From Cylindrodendrum hubeiense (Eukaryota > Ascomycota > Sordariomycetes > Hypocreales > Nectriaceae), in assembly GCA_014621425.1 (NCBI GenBank), contig JAANBB010000029.1:1-64000 (forward strand): a stretch of DNA of 64,000 bases, read 5' to 3'. Both the position numbers and the translations under genes were made by a program. Below, piece by piece: positions 12,101 to 27,800 of this stretch; position 1 is the stretch's first letter; each line of letters starts with the position of its first letter. The notes under the pieces were generated by a model that saw only the letters and a program-made list of their open reading frames with translations, made no database searches and was not told the DNA's origin.

Positions 12101-12699
12101 GACCTACAAGGCAATCGTGTCCAAAGTCAATCTAGTGAAGTCGGAGGTGACATTGATGGTCTCTTTCGGTCCCATTCTCGCCCATTTGGTCACAAGCTGC
12201 GTGGCGAGGTCGTGCATTTCGTCAAACATACCCCGGATGGCAAGGGGTCCCATTGCTGGTTCGGATTAGATAAGAACTCCCACATTAATCATTCAATTTA
12301 AGTCGAGTGCTACATACCAGGCATTAAAACACGATGTGCGACTCCCCAGTTAGGCTCATTGTGATGCGCAGTGAAGAGCGAATCCCCCACAGCGTTTCGT
12401 AGCTGAAATAGAGGTCCGGATACGAGCTTGGTGAAGCGCTTTTCGTCTGATACCTCATCCATCAACTCTCGGCTGGAGATGAAGAGTCTTTCAGAACCAG
12501 CCAGGTTCAGTTTGTATATGGATCCTGTTGATGAATCAGTAGGTTATTCTGGGCCAAGACTAGGGGATCAAGTCAAGTTCTTTGACGTACCATAGGTTTC
12601 TGCAATGCGACCTAAGCTGGCTACCGCATCTGATGGGTTAATGTCGGCGATGTTCCCCAATATGGGGAGTCCCCGCGGGCCAGGTACATTGGCCAGCAT
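9188..12699 (-). CDS. ascE: P450-reductase fusion (CYP505 type, AscE-like epoxidase), frameshifted as sequenced
   Basis: Self-sufficient P450 fused to an FMN/FAD/NADPH reductase. AscE epoxidises the terminal farnesyl double bond of ilicicolin A. Six exons: 12699-12591, 12524-12318, 12255-12108, 12053-11724, 11668-10125 and 10051-9188. Visible motifs in order: [10 protein letters not shown] near the start, I-helix AGHETTSG, K-helix ETLRLHP, haem loop [10 protein letters not shown] with the ligand at about C408, FMN site [13 protein letters not shown] site RKYSVASSP, and NADPH/FAD site [10 protein letters not shown]. The start ATG has an in-frame stop just upstream. Exon 4 contains an A7 run (T7 on the plus strand, 11824-11830) that breaks the frame between 'ANPTDKK' and 'DILNSL'. 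Dropping one A gives 1066 residues, the size usual for this family. This is an assembly error or a null allele. Confidence 0.9.
11824..11830 (-). other. Homopolymer frameshift in ascE
   Basis: Seven T on the plus strand (A7 in the coding sense). Six would keep the family-conserved 'NPTDKKD' continuous. Seven shift the frame and end translation 11 codons later. Confidence 0.85.
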
Positions 12700-15079
<2,380 letters not shown>

Positions 15080-15791
15080 GAATTGGTTGTTGTATTAAAA
15101 AGCCTTTGGGCCCTAAACATGTGTGCGTCGAGTTTGAATAGAGAATTTTATAAAGATTTGATGAGAAGAAGAATACATTGATATTTGTTTACTTGATTTG
15201 CCTTATGAGTGTTTTCTTACATCCCTGATTTAAGATGATATCATAATACGAGTCTCAGGCGACTTCTTAATTAGACCTCTGCCCGATTTTGTGGTCTCCT
15301 TGTCATTTGACTTAATCTCTGTTCATCTTCGCAGAATCCCCATCTGCCCTCCTCAGCTTTGGGCAGATCCTCATGATGAACAGTCTGGTAACCCCTTTCT
15401 CAAGTTCTATTCCTTAGTATCTAGGTTATTCCACTTTCTCCACTGTGGAACTCTCACTCATTGTATGATAATCATTGCGAGAGGTCGCCTTTTGATTAAA
15501 GTAGCTAATCGCCTTTAGGAGCGGATAAGTAATTCAGCGACTCTCGTCTTGTCTCCGAGTATTTGCCTTTCAGTGTGTATTTCCCACAAATTTGAGTTGC
15601 GTGAATTCTCTACTCTTCTTAGCTTTTAAGACAACTTTTTACCAGGGATCTTGATGTAGACTTTTGTTGGTCAATCATGCTTCCATTTTAATTCATATCT
15701 TATAACAATTTTATCCCTCTAATACTGCAACTAGCGCAATATTATGATTGCCCACAGTCCCGGATTCCGTATACATTGCTTATACGAAGCG
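15080..15791. other. Intergenic, convergent 3' ends of ascD and ascA
   Basis: About 700 bp, AT-rich, with no supported gene. Confidence 0.6.
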
Positions 15792-16778
15792 CTATAGAGC
15801 GGGTGCCTTTTGCAGATATTCTCCGACACATCCTCCAAGAAGATTGACAATGGCGAGGGCGTAAAACCAGCCCGAGTACTTTGCAAAACTGGGGAAAAGA
15901 TGCCAGCGGATAAGAGCAATCATAATCAAAAGTCCCGTCGCGAGGCCAAAGACTGAAAAGGTAAAGAAGTACGGTCCCATGTCCAGGAGAGTACCAGCCG
16001 TCGCCAGAAGCCCAACGATGGTGCAAGTGAGAACAGCTAGGAGCTTCTCAATGTGGTTCCTGAAGAGCACAGCCATGCCCTTGACGCCAGACTTGAGGTC
16101 GTCGGCGGTGTCTTGACGGGCGTAGATGGTGTCGTAGAAGACGACTAGCAGCAAGATAGTGGCGGTAAGACACATTGTTGGAATAGCATATGTCGGGGAT
16201 AAAGCGGGAAGCTCAACTGCGTATGCTGACAGGGCGATGGTAGAAGCCAAAGCCGAACCGAGAATGACTTGGGCAAAGTTGGTAAACCGCTTTCCAAAAG
16301 GATAAATAGTAGACAGAATTGTAGAAAATATTCCACACAGAGTGCATTCTGCAGGCAGGAATGCTAGAGATACAAAGGCCAGCAACGTGAGAGCAAGGGT
16401 GTAGAGTTGGGCATTTATGGTTGTGATGGCACCTCGTGCGACAGGTCTGTTTCGACAGCGCTCTGTCTTGCGGTCGAAGTCTTGATCAACAATATCGTTC
16501 CACGCGCAGCCAGCACCCCTCATCAAGAAGGTCCAGACGGCAAACAAAACGAGCCGATGTGCAAGCATGGAGCCTGGTACAGCCGTCGGCCGAGCCGAGC
16601 AGGCATACATGAGGCCCACAATGTGCGGAAAGTAGATCATGTAGAGGCCGTGGGGTTGATTCAATCGTATCAACTCGGCGTAGGGAACCCATGATGCCGG
16701 CAGTTTGGATAGAATACCCTGAGTAGGCGGGGCATAATCCGCTCCCAGTTTGACGCCCTTGGAAGATTTGGAAGCCAT
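15792..16778 (-). CDS. ascA: UbiA-type farnesyltransferase (AscA-like)
   Basis: Integral-membrane aromatic prenyltransferase of 328 residues in a single exon. It C-farnesylates orsellinic acid to the ilicicolinic acid B type intermediate. Two aspartate-rich motifs that bind the Mg-prenyl diphosphate are present: NDIVDQDFD at about residues 94-102, and 'YDTIYARQDTADD' in the second half. About eight to nine hydrophobic segments surround them, and length and layout are normal for fungal UbiA enzymes of meroterpenoid clusters. The gene is divergent from ascB, so the prenyltransferase and the aldehyde-forming reductase share a promoter. The Stachybotrys homologue (StbC) makes the same farnesyl-orsellinic core. 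Confidence 0.93.
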   Translation of the reverse strand: MASKSSKGVKLGADYAPPTQGILSKLPASWVPYAELIRLNQPHGLYMIYFPHIVGLMYACSARPTAVPGSMLAHRLVLFAVWTFLMRGAGCAWNDIVDQDFDRKTERCRNRPVARGAITTINAQLYTLALTLLAFVSLAFLPAECTLCGIFSTILSTIYPFGKRFTNFAQVILGSALASTIALSAYAVELPALSPTYAIPTMCLTATILLLVVFYDTIYARQDTADDLKSGVKGMAVLFRNHIEKLLAVLTCTIVGLLATAGTLLDMGPYFFTFSVFGLATGLLIMIALIRWHLFPSFAKYSGWFYALAIVNLLGGCVGEYLQKAPAL

Positions 16779-17546
16779 CGTGGGGGTCGAGGAAGAGATG
16801 TATGGTAAAGCTTCGATGTCTGGATAAGGATGATGTTTCTTAGGATAGAATCTAGTAGGAGCGGGTAATCGAACAAAATTTCAGCGTGAGCGCACAAAGC
16901 TTTGGCAGACAGGGGAGGTTATCCTGAGACAGGGTTCACGAATGCCATACGTAGGTGGGAGTTGATTTATGTGGTTTCGACCCGGGGTCCCCAGGCAGAG
17001 ATAGAACTCGCGACTTGCCAAGAGTAAGACGGCCAATTTACGTATATTATTATGTGGACCAGATCCTTGTGAGTGATGTTGGGGAAAAACGCCGAGTCGG
17101 CAGATGAATGCATCGTAAATCCGCCGAGGTATGCAGTGGCTAGTTGCATTAGTGATACCTCATGTGATAGCATTCTCGCGGCAGCAATCAATTAAGCTGA
17201 ACAGGGAGAATGAAACGCTGAGATAATTGTAGTGTATTTCATATTCAATGTGCTACATAACGACGACTAAATCACAATGAGATCGATGAGAGTAGCGCTG
17301 TTGGGCAAATTCGCCGAGTACATCGGACAATATAAACCCACTGCTGAGCGACGTCAGCACCAACCCCGCTTAGGCTACCACCTGGACATCAATTGCTGCG
17401 CCACAAGTAGGAATTAAATAAGGCAAAGACGACTGTGCTGTGAGATAGATTTCTGGGTCCATTGAATTGATAAGATCTGGAATTCCTTTTCGTTTTTTTT
17501 ACTTTATTTTCTGTTTTCGTAAAAATAACAAGGAGGATAAGAAAAC
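16779..17546. promoter_or_regulatory. Bidirectional ascA/ascB promoter with three candidate AscR sites
   Basis: Three motif copies: AACGCCGAGTCGG at 17088-17100, ATCCGCCGAGGTA at 17119-17131 and TTCGCCGAGTACA at 17310-17322. A TATAAA lies at 17331-17336, just downstream of the third copy and facing ascB. This is the densest group of the motif in the cluster. Confidence 0.5.
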
Positions 17547-20500
17547 ATGGGATCAATTGTTCATATCGAGGAGACGCCTGTGCGGCCCTTTGTGCGGCCA
17601 GCAGTCAACTTTGCCTCTGTCAAGAGAATCGAGGGATGCCTTCATTCGCTGCCCGAGCTCGTCGACTTCAACGCTCAAAACAATGCCGCTCATCGCTTCT
17701 GCATCCAAGCAAAGTCAGATGGGCTGGACACCTTCACACATGCCGACTTTAAGGTGGCTGTATCTAACTGCGCCCGTTGGATTCAAGACAATGTCCCCCT
17801 CCGCGAGTCGACGGAACCCAATGCCGTGACCAAGATGGCACCTGTCGCTCTCTTTATGCAGAGCGACTTTGGGCTGGTTGTTCACGAGTTTGCTCTCCTG
17901 AGTCTCGGAGTACCTGTGAGTTCCTCCCCAATTTCACTTGAATAGCAGGCAATTAACGGCTGCAAACAGCCACTGGTTCTGTCCCCGCGACTCCCTCCCA
18001 TCGCCATTATGCATTTGCTAGAGGCGACTTCGGCCAGCTCATTTATTGTCTCACAACGTCTCAGCGAGCCAGCGAAGCCGGCACTGGCCGCTTTGAATGC
18101 CAAGGGAATCTCCACACACGTTGGCCTTCACTACGACAGCTTCCATGAGCCCGGCGTTGATGTTGCCTCCAAGGGCACTTTTGAGCCACCTACAGAACTT
18201 GACAGCGTCATTCTGCTCCTGCACTCTTCGGGTACCACTGGACTGCCCAAGCCTATCGAGATTACCCATCGACAGCTTCTCTTTGCCGTCAACTGCCATG
18301 GGTTTGCCACGGAAGAGGAGGCACAGGGCTTGAACGTCTCCAGTCTTCCTCTGTTCCACGGATTTGGACTCGTTGCTCCTGGTCTTTCCATGTCTGCAGG
18401 CAAAACAACCGTCTACCCGGCCAGTGACGGCATTCCCAACGCTTTGTCAATTGTTGAGCTAGTCAAGAGAACCAAGGCCAAGTCGCTGATGACGGTTCCA
18501 TTCCTCCTCGACGACATTGTCGACAACGAAGAAGCCATCAAAGTGCTGGCTGGTCTGGACTTTGTTGGTACTGGAGGTGCCGCTCTCGGTGCTGGTGTAG
18601 GAGACCGCCTGGCCCAGGGCGGAGTCAAATTGCTCAACTTCTATGGCACCACCGAAACTGGGCCCTTGTCTGACACGTTTGCACCAAAGGATGACTACAA
18701 CTGGAAGTATTTCCGCCTCCGCAAGGATGTCAACTACAAGGTCACGGAGTTGGATCCCAAGGACGGCGTACGCATATTCCGCCTGACTGTGTTCCCGTAT
18801 GGCGGTACAGAGGGCATTGAGATTGCCGACCAGCTTATCCGCAACGAACAATATCCCGATACCGATTTTGCCGCTATTGGTAGAGATGACGATGTTATCG
18901 TCCTGGCGACTGGAGAGAAGGCTGACCCCCTGATTCTCGAAACCATGTTGACTGAGGCGCCGCTGGTCAAATCTGCCACGGCCTTTGGAGAAAATCGATT
19001 CAATCTCGGTGTCATTGTTGAGCCTGCGAACCCCATCGCCGAGGGAGAAGAGAATGCATTCAAGCAAAGCATCTGGCCCATTATCACGGCTGCAGGACAG
19101 AAAATGGAGGCTTACTCCCGAATCCCCTCCCAGGACGTCATCGTCGTCGTACCAGCAAACGTCACCATTCCTCGAACCGACAAGGGCTCAATTCCACGAA
19201 AGGAAGTTTATGCGCTTTTCGACAAACAAATAAGTGAGGTGTATGAAAAGCTTGCACAGGGTGCGGACGACAGCATCGAGGCTTTGAAAATGGATAACCT
19301 GGAGCATGATTTGAAGGTCCTTGTTGAAGGGCACTCGCGATTGCAGGTGGCACCTTCAGAGTGGACAACCGAGGACAGTTTGTTCGACCTGGGCCTCGAT
19401 TCATTGCAGGCACTACAGCTACGCAGAATTCTCATTGCTGCAGTCTCTAAGACTGAAGCTTTCAAGGACGTCGATGTGGCCAAGCTGATTCCAGTCGAGT
19501 TCCTTTATCTCAACTCTTCGGTCCGTGAGATAGCTTCGGCTCTCTCAAACGGGTCATCAAACTCCACGGGGAGCAGTATCGATAATTCAGTGAGCGAAGT
19601 CAACAAGTTTGTTGAAATGTTCACCGAGAAAGAAACATCTAGCGCTGATAACGCTGTGGTGGTTTTGACAGGAAGTTCGGGAAGTTTGGGATCTCACGTC
19701 TTGGCCAAGCTAGTCCGATCTCCCAACGTAAAACGGGTCGTTGTTCTCCTTAGAAAGAGCAAAGGAGCTTCAGCATCTGATGGACAACAATACGACAGGT
19801 CGAGCCTCAAGACGAGAGGCATCACGCTCTCTGAGGATGAGTGGTCCAAGATAACCTCTCTTCAAGTTGACCCGACAAAGGAGAAACTTGGTCTCGACGA
19901 GGTGATCTTCAAGGGACTGCAGGAAAATGTCACCCAAGTAATTCACGCCGCCTGGCCGATGAACTACCTAATCAGGTTGCCTTCATTCCAATATCAGTTC
20001 AAGTTCCTCCAGAACCTGCTGGAGCTGGCAACTGGAGGAAGTGGAAACACAAAGCGCCGCTTTGTCTTCATCTCTTCCATTGCTGCAGTCGCCAAGATTG
20101 GTCTCGCCAGCGGTGGAAGGATGATCTCAGAATCTCCTGTGGATCCTGTTGATGCAGCATGCGGTATTGGCTATGCCGATGGAAAGCTTGTCTGCGAAAA
20201 GATTCTCGAACAAGCGGCATCAAAGTTTGCGGATAAGCTCGAAATCACATATGTCCGATGCGGCCAAATTACTGGCGCGCGGGAGACGGGAGTGTGGAAT
20301 TCGGCCGAACAGATCCCTATGCTGCTTCGATCCGCTCAGAGCATTGGTTCACTGCCACAACTGCAAGGAGTAAGTTTTGGGTTTATCTGCGCCTTGTTTG
20401 AGATACGATTACTGACATTCTTTCAGACATTGTCTTGGATTCCCGTTGATGATGCTGCGGCAGTTATCTCAGATATCACATTCTCGGCTAGCGTCCCTCC

Positions 20501-20837
20501 ACTTGTACAACATTTGGAAAACCCCGTCCGTCAAGCATGGAGTGATGTGGTTGACGTCATCGGGCAGCAGTTGAACCTCCCGAAAGCGAATATTACTTTC
20601 GAGGAATGGATCGACAAGGTTGTGAGTGCGGGTGGAGAAGAGGACGATTATCCCGTCAGGAAGCTTCATGCCTTCTTCAAGCTCTCATTCCAAGCTGTGG
20701 CTTGTGGACACGTAATCCTGGATACTGCCGTTGCTCGCACTAGCTCCAGCACACTCCGTAACTTGACAGCCATTGATGATGCCACTATTCAGGGCTACAT
20801 TCGTCACTGGAAAGATATTAGCTATCTGAAGAAATAG
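17547..20837 (+). CDS. ascB: NRPS-like carboxylic acid reductase, A-T-R (AscB-like)
   Basis: Multidomain reductase of 1059 residues that activates the prenylated aryl acid as an AMP ester, loads it on a carrier domain and releases the aldehyde with NADPH. Exons: 17547-17915, 17970-20369 and 20427-20837. The second intron (57 nt) is stop-free and in frame, so a plain ORF reads through it. Adenylation domain: 'LLHSSGTTGLPKP' and 'YGTTETGPL'. Thiolation domain: 'LGLDSLQAL' with the attachment serine at about S601. Reductase domain: Rossmann motif TGSSGSLGSHV and catalytic Y858-x3-K862 in YADGK. No condensation domain is present. In the pathway it yields ilicicolin B (LL-Z1272beta), as StbB does in Stachybotrys. 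Confidence 0.93.
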
Positions 20838-21767
20838 GGGTTTAATGGGATTGGTACCAACATCTCCCTGATTTGGTTGACTTCGACACGATCCGATTGC
20901 AACAGGGCATTACAGATATAGTATTAGATCATATAGGCACATTACATAACAAATGATGGATTTTTCCATTTCCCAGTCCCTATAGTCATTCTGAAGCCCA
21001 AGTGTATAGCACATCTACGCAATTGAGCAGTGCTGTCGATCTAGGGGTAATGGGGATACATCGCCTCATGAGATGTCTTTCACATCCATGCAAATCGGAG
21101 CCACGTTGGCTTAAATGAAGCTTTCATTAAACCAATGATAATGATGTAAATTACGAGCACTGATTGGGCCTCTAGAGGAACAGCATTTAGGCCTGAGTAT
21201 TAATGGATTTGTAAAACACAAGCCTGGGCTAGGATAGCCGGGTGCGGGCCTCGCGCATCACATGTAAACTTGTACCTTTCTTAATTCGGAATAGTTGACT
21301 ACTGATTCGGAAAACCAGCCGCTGAATCTAACACGATGGCATCATTCCGCTGTTCGGGCGATGTCTTTGATAGGTCTTGGTCATTATCAGGATGATCTCG
21401 GCAACGCTTCAGCAAGTGGGGAGGCAATAAAAACCCACTAAAAAATTGACCGACGGGCTTACCTCATCCATCTGCCTGCTCTAAATTGGCCGAGTCTGGG
21501 TATTTCGGTGTAATAATAACTAGCGACAAAAGAAGCCGAGGAACCATGTAAAACCGACATGAAGGACTAATAGCCATTTGTACATTGTTCTACTGCATAC
21601 CTAGCCTCCGAAACCATTCCTTTGTGTATTTGTATACAACCATCAGCAACCTTGATTCTTAATGCGACAACCTATCTTTATTCATAGATCGCAAGACACC
21701 AAGGCAACACAGCATCGCGGTGACGCGGCCTGCCATCTCTGCAGCCATTCTCTCGCCTCAAATCAAT
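20838..21767. promoter_or_regulatory. ascB 3' region and ascC promoter
   Basis: 930 bp without a supported gene. A motif variant, TTGGCCGAGTC, is at 21486-21496, about 280 bp before the ascC start. A small upstream ORF starts at 21662 and overlaps the PKS start in another frame. Confidence 0.4.
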
Positions 21768-21839
21768 ATGGCATCAGCGATGACGCGGCCTGCCATCTCG
21801 GCAGCCATTTTCTCGCCTCAAAGCAATCCCCCAAAAGCG
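21720..21839 (+). repeat. 60-bp tandem duplication across the ascC start
   Basis: 21720-21779 and 21780-21839 are two tandem copies of the same 60 bp, about 80 percent identical, with the last 16 bases most diverged. Both encode 'TRPAISAAI-SPQ'. The first copy begins with GTG where the second has ATG. Confidence 0.85.
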
Positions 21840-24800
21840 TCATACTTGGGTCATGTTCGGTCGAGGTTGCTTGAAGATCCCCTCCTGAAACCGCTCCGGG
21901 CCGCAATCGCGGCCCTTCCAGAGACATGGGACTCTTTGGCAACATGGCGTCAAGACATGGCGAAGTTGCCCAATGCAAGACAACGTTTGCAACGTCTTTC
22001 AGAATGGGTCGATACTGGTCTATCCGAACCTGTTGAGTCAGATACGTCAGGGCTTTTGACTCTTCCTCTATTAACTACCATCCACATGGTGCAGTACATA
22101 GATTATCTACAACAAACAGGATGCACACACTCGGACTTCCTTGACAGTTTAAAGGAGGGTGGTGTTCAAGGATATTGTATTGGTCTACTATCTGCAATAC
22201 TTGTTGCCACCTCCGCCGATGAGTATGAGCTTCTAGCGCATGCTGCAGCCGGTATTCGCATATCCCTAGCCATCGGTGCATATGGAGACCTGGCCGAGGC
22301 GACCTCTGGCACTGAATGGACCACTCTAGCCATTCGCTTGCGACTTGGAGATGAAGAAGAGGAAGAAAACATATTGCGAAGATTTCCAGGTGTAAGCACT
22401 TCCGTCACCCTCCCAGCCAATAAACAGTACGTGCTGACAAGAGAGAAGGCCTATATCTCAACCATATCAGATGCCCACAACAGGAGTATCATTGTTCCCG
22501 ATGACCAGATTGCGGCTTTGAAGGCCCACCTCGAGCAAGAAGGACTTCAACCAAAGACGATGCATATTCGAAGCAAACTTCATAATCCAGACAACGCAGC
22601 TTTAGCCAAAGACTGCAATGATTGGTGCAACACTTTGGACAACCTCTCCTTCCCCGACAGAAATCCTCTACGAGTCCCTGTCCGATCTAACAGGACTGGA
22701 AACTCTCTTTCACATGTCGATCATTCTCTGGGTGGCGAGGTCATCACGACCATTCTGGCATCACAATGTGATTGGTCGCTCGTTATGGGTTATCTAGCCG
22801 CCGATCTTCAGCAAACCGAACGTCAGAAACATTCTCTCGCCTTGTTTGGCATCGGCAATTCGGTCCCTCTCGCGCCATTCCGACAGGCTGAGCTCGATAT
22901 TACGAAACTAGACATGTTAACTGTGACGACCTCTGGCATATCCTCTCCCAGTGCTGTTCCCAGCAGTCCGATATCCTTTCCATCCAATTCCGTCGCAGTT
23001 GTTGGAGCCGGTTGTCGCCTCCCCGGTGCCAACTCCCTTGACGAGTTGTGGGATCTTATCTCGGAAGGAAAGTCGAGGCTGGAGAACCTCCGTTCTGAAA
23101 GAGCCAACTTGAAGGAGTCGTACCGGGCAACCCAGGACACGAACTGGGCTAGCAAGCGACAGTTCTTCGGAAATTACATCGATGACATCGACGCTTTTGA
23201 CCACGCCTTTTTCGGCATCAGCCCCCGAGAGGCAAAATACATGGATCCCCAGCAACGTCTTTTGTTGGCAGTCGCTTTTGACGCCATGGACTCCAGCGGA
23301 TACCTTAGGCATCACAAGAGAGAGCGCGGAGATGCGGTAGGATGCTTCATTGGAGCCAGTTACACCGAGTACCTGGAGAACACCAGCTCTTACAGCCCAT
23401 CGGCATTTACCGCTACCGGCACCATCAGAGCTTTCTTGTCGGGCAAAATCAGTTACCACTTTGGATGGAGCGGCCCTTCTGAAGTCATCGATACCGCATG
23501 CTCCTCTTCCATCGTTGCCGTTCATCGAGCTTGCCAAGCTATCAACACCGGCGAGTGCAGCATGGCCTTGGCGGGCGGTGTCAATCTTATTACGGGCATC
23601 AACAACTACTTTGATCTTGGCAAGGCCAGCTTCCTTAGTCAAACTGGACAATGCAAACCCTTTGATGACTCTGCCGATGGCTACTGCCGCGCTGATGGTG
23701 TGGGCTTGGTCGTCCTCAAGTCTCTCGATCAAGCTATCGCCGACGGAGACGACATTCTGGGCGTCATCCCTGCTACGGGGACGAATCAAGGTGGAATCGA
23801 CGCTCCCGGCATCACTGTACCGGATGGCACTGCTCAAAGAGCGCTTTACCGCGGCGTTTTGAAAAAGTCCGGCATTGAAGGGCATCAAGTGTCCTATGTC
23901 GAGGCCCATGGAACTGGCACCCAGGTTGGAGATCCGATCGAGATCAAAAGCATCCGAGAAGTTTTCGGAGGTTCTACACGAACCAGTCCTATATACCTCG
24001 GCTCTCTAAAGGCGAATATTGGACACTCTGAAACTGCTGCGGGTGTAGCGAGCTTGCTCAAAGTCCTCGCCATGCTCCGTCACCGGGGCATCCCACCTTT
24101 GCAAGGCTTCAAGCATCTCAACCACAAGATTCCGGCATTGGAACCCGACCAGATGTTTATTCCTACCTCTTTGGTGCCATGGAATCCAAGCCGTCCTCGC
24201 ATTGCTTGTATCAATAGTTATGGAGCCTCCGGGAGCAACTCTGCATTGCTCTGCACCGAATGGCCCGAGGATGCAACCAAATCTATGAACCTAGATATCC
24301 CCGCATTTCCAATCCTATTGAGTGCAGCTTCGCCAGAGAGTGTAATTAGATACGCCAATGATCTGGAATCTTATCTGTCAAGGGCTCCGGTTCCTGGTTT
24401 GAGAGTTTCTGATTTGGCGTTCACGTTGAGCGAGCGTCGGAAACATCACCGCACTCGCTGGTCGATCACAGAAGCCAATCTGCCGGATGTCGTGGACCAA
24501 TTACGCAAGATCTCTTCAGCAGACTTTGTCGAGACTCCCAAGTCCCTCAAAAAGGTTGTCCTTGCCTTCTCTGGCCAGAGCCGGACGAGCATCGGCTTGG
24601 ACCCGTCAGTTCGCCAGTCCTATCCACGATTTGAGGAATACATCACAACTTGCAACGATATTCTCCAGAGCTTTGGATGTCCCGATATTCTATCCGCGCT
24701 CAGTGACCCTGGGCCAATTTCCAATCCGGTGGTGCTTCAATGCGGCACTGTTGCAGTGCAATATGCTTGTGCGAAATGCTGGATCGATGGAGGACTCGTG

Positions 24801-27800
24801 GTGGAGGGCATTGTCGGTCACAGCTTAGGTGAACTTACAGCTCTTGCCGTATCCGGGGTTCTCTCTATTTCGGATGTACTGAAGGTCGTCTACACCCGAG
24901 CTGAACTCATCAATGCCAAATGGGGACCTGAACGCGGAACTATGTTGGCCATTCATGCTGATGTCGAGGTGGTGGGATCCATCATGGAAGTCGTTGAGAC
25001 CGTGGTCAGCGACAACGAAGATGCGCTCGAGATTGCCTGCTACAACAGTCTCTCAAGTCATATTGTGGTCGGCAAGGAGGCTTCTATTGACATGGCCGAG
25101 AAGATTCTTCAGCAAGATGCCAAATATCAGGGTATCCGATACCAGCGCCTCAATGTAAGCCATGGCTTTCACTCTCGATTCACCCAACCTATCCTCCCTG
25201 GATTAGTTGAACTTGAGAAGACACTCGAATTTAAAGAAGCAATCATACCGCTCGAAACGTCGACTCAAAGCCCACTCAGCTTTGGCGAGAAGAATTCGTC
25301 CTATATTGCTAATCATGCGAGGGATCCCGTCCACTTTGTCGACGCCGTTCGTCGCTTGGAAAACCGCCTAGGCCCTTGTGTCTGGCTCGAAGCTGGATGG
25401 GGCTCTCCCATTGTAGCCATGTCAAAGAAGGCTGTCGTCAATCAGAAGTTGCACACATTCCAAGCCGTAACGGCGCCAGCGACAGTAGCTGCGAACCTGT
25501 GGCGAGAGGGGATCGAAATCACAGACTGGAGTTTCCTCACACCGACAGAGAGCTTCTTGAAGCCCACTTGGCTTCCTCCATACAGCTTTGATCAACCCAA
25601 AGCTTGGCTTGACCATGTTGACAATGCCATCGAAGAGCAAAAGGTATCCCGGTCACCTCAAATCACCAACGGAACCACAAACGTCCAACTATTGAGCTAC
25701 AAGGGCGCTGCCCGACCTGACGGTTCATCACATGAGTTTCAACTTCACACAAACACAGAGAGATTCACTAGCATCGTCAAAGGCCATGCTGTGCGCAAGA
25801 AGCCTCTATGCCCAGCTTCCATGTACATGGAAGCGGCAGCGATGGGCACGGATATGCTGGGCGTGGAGCTCAAAGGCAAAACCATCACGTTCCAAAATAT
25901 TGTGTTTCCTCGGCCGCTTGGCTGTGGTGAAGGCTTAGAGGTTGAGCTCTGTCTAGACAAGACTCTCAAATCCGGGGAGGATTCTTGGCACTATGCTGTC
26001 CAGTCACCATCAAAGTCTGCGTATTCTGAAGGCGACTTCAGCATGTCCAGCTCACCTCATCCCGACCTCGATCTCTATGAGGTACTGGTCTCTGACGGTA
26101 TCGCAGCCTTGCAACGGGATCCCGACGCGGAGAAATTGAAGAAGAGCACAGCCTACTCTGTATTCTCGAGAATTGTCGAGTATGCGGATCTCATGCGGGG
26201 CATCACAAGTATTACCCTGGGACAGAAGCAGGCACTCGCGCAGATCCGTGTTCCAACGTCTACCTTCGCAACTTCAGAGAGCACCGTTTCTGGTTTTTTC
26301 GATGCTATCGCTCTTGACACTTTCGTTCAAGTTTTGGGTCTGCTCATCAACTGCAACAATGCTTCCGAATCAGGTGACGAGATCTATATCGCATCATCTA
26401 TTGGTAAAATGGTTCTCTCCCCGACCGATTTCCAAAAACCTCAGGCTTGGAGTGTCTATGCCACCTATTCCGCCGCTGACAGCAAAACCTTGAGTGGCTC
26501 CATCTTTGTCTTCTCTGAGTCTGGCGAGCTGGCAGCGTTCGGAACCAAGATCCAGTTCATGAAGACACAGGCCGCAAGGTTGGAACGCGTTCTCGAGGCT
26601 GCTAATCCGGGAGGCGTTGCCAGAGATACATTGTCTACTCTCCCGCCTAAGAAGTTGAGCTTAGAAGCAAACTTTTCGGGTCCCGCCGGCGGTCAGCAAG
26701 GCAACCCCAACATCGCCAACGCAACGTCCAGCGGCCCGGAGGTTGCATCGGGTCACATTTCTGTACTCAAGTCTCTGATCTCGGCCTACTCCGGAATGAA
26801 AGAAGCCGATATCCAAGAAGACATGGACTTTGCCAATATGGGCATAGACTCCCTTGCATCGATGGAGTTGGCAAGCGAGATTGAGTCCACGTTAGGCATC
26901 CGGGTCAATTCCGACGATCTCTTGACGGGCGACATCAGGTCTCTGTTGAGACTTTTCCCCTCCCAGGAAGGCGTTGAAACAATTAATCACAGCCTTGAAA
27001 ATTCCTCTGGATCATCAGTGAAATCCACTGTATCCAGTGATGCGTCGACGGACGGTGACCATGATGATCCCACGGCAATGTCAACCCCGCCAGACTGTGG
27101 GTTCGAGTCGAATTCAAGTGAGTCACTTGGAAAGAGTCGTCCGTGGACAAGAACGAACATTCCGCTCAACAGTTGGTTCAAGATTGAAACCGTCACGTAT
27201 AAAGAGGTCGATGGGGTCCAGATTCCCGCAGATCTGTATGTCCCATCGGAAGCACCGCCGCAGCCGATGCCCATTGGTAAGAGCCACCCAACTTGAATGA
27301 CATAGATCAAGTTTTAGCTGACAAGATGGGTCATAGCTCTCATGATTCACGGAGGAGGCCACCTTACGCTATCGCGAAGAGCAGTGCGTCCCGCGCAAAC
27401 GCGATTCCTCCTCGAGAACGGAATATTCCCCGTCAGTTTAGATTATCGACTTGCGCCGCATGTCAACGTGCTCGATGGCTCCATGACTGATGTCCGTGAC
27501 GCTTGCGTCTGGGCACGGAGCGATCTTCCCAAAATCATGGCACTCAAGGGTATTGTCATCGATCCTACCAAGCTTGTGGTGATTGGTTGGTCTACAGGTG
27601 GTACCCTTGCCATGACTACGTCTTGGACATTGCCAGAACTTGGGCATCGTCCTCCTTTGGCAGTGTTGAGCTTTTACTGCCCAGTGGATTACAATCCAGA
27701 TGGTGAGCTATTGTCTCCTGAAATGCACCTGGCTTTACTAACGGGTGATAAAGCGCCGATAACTATGGGCCAAGACCACCCACCACGGAGCATGTCTTTG

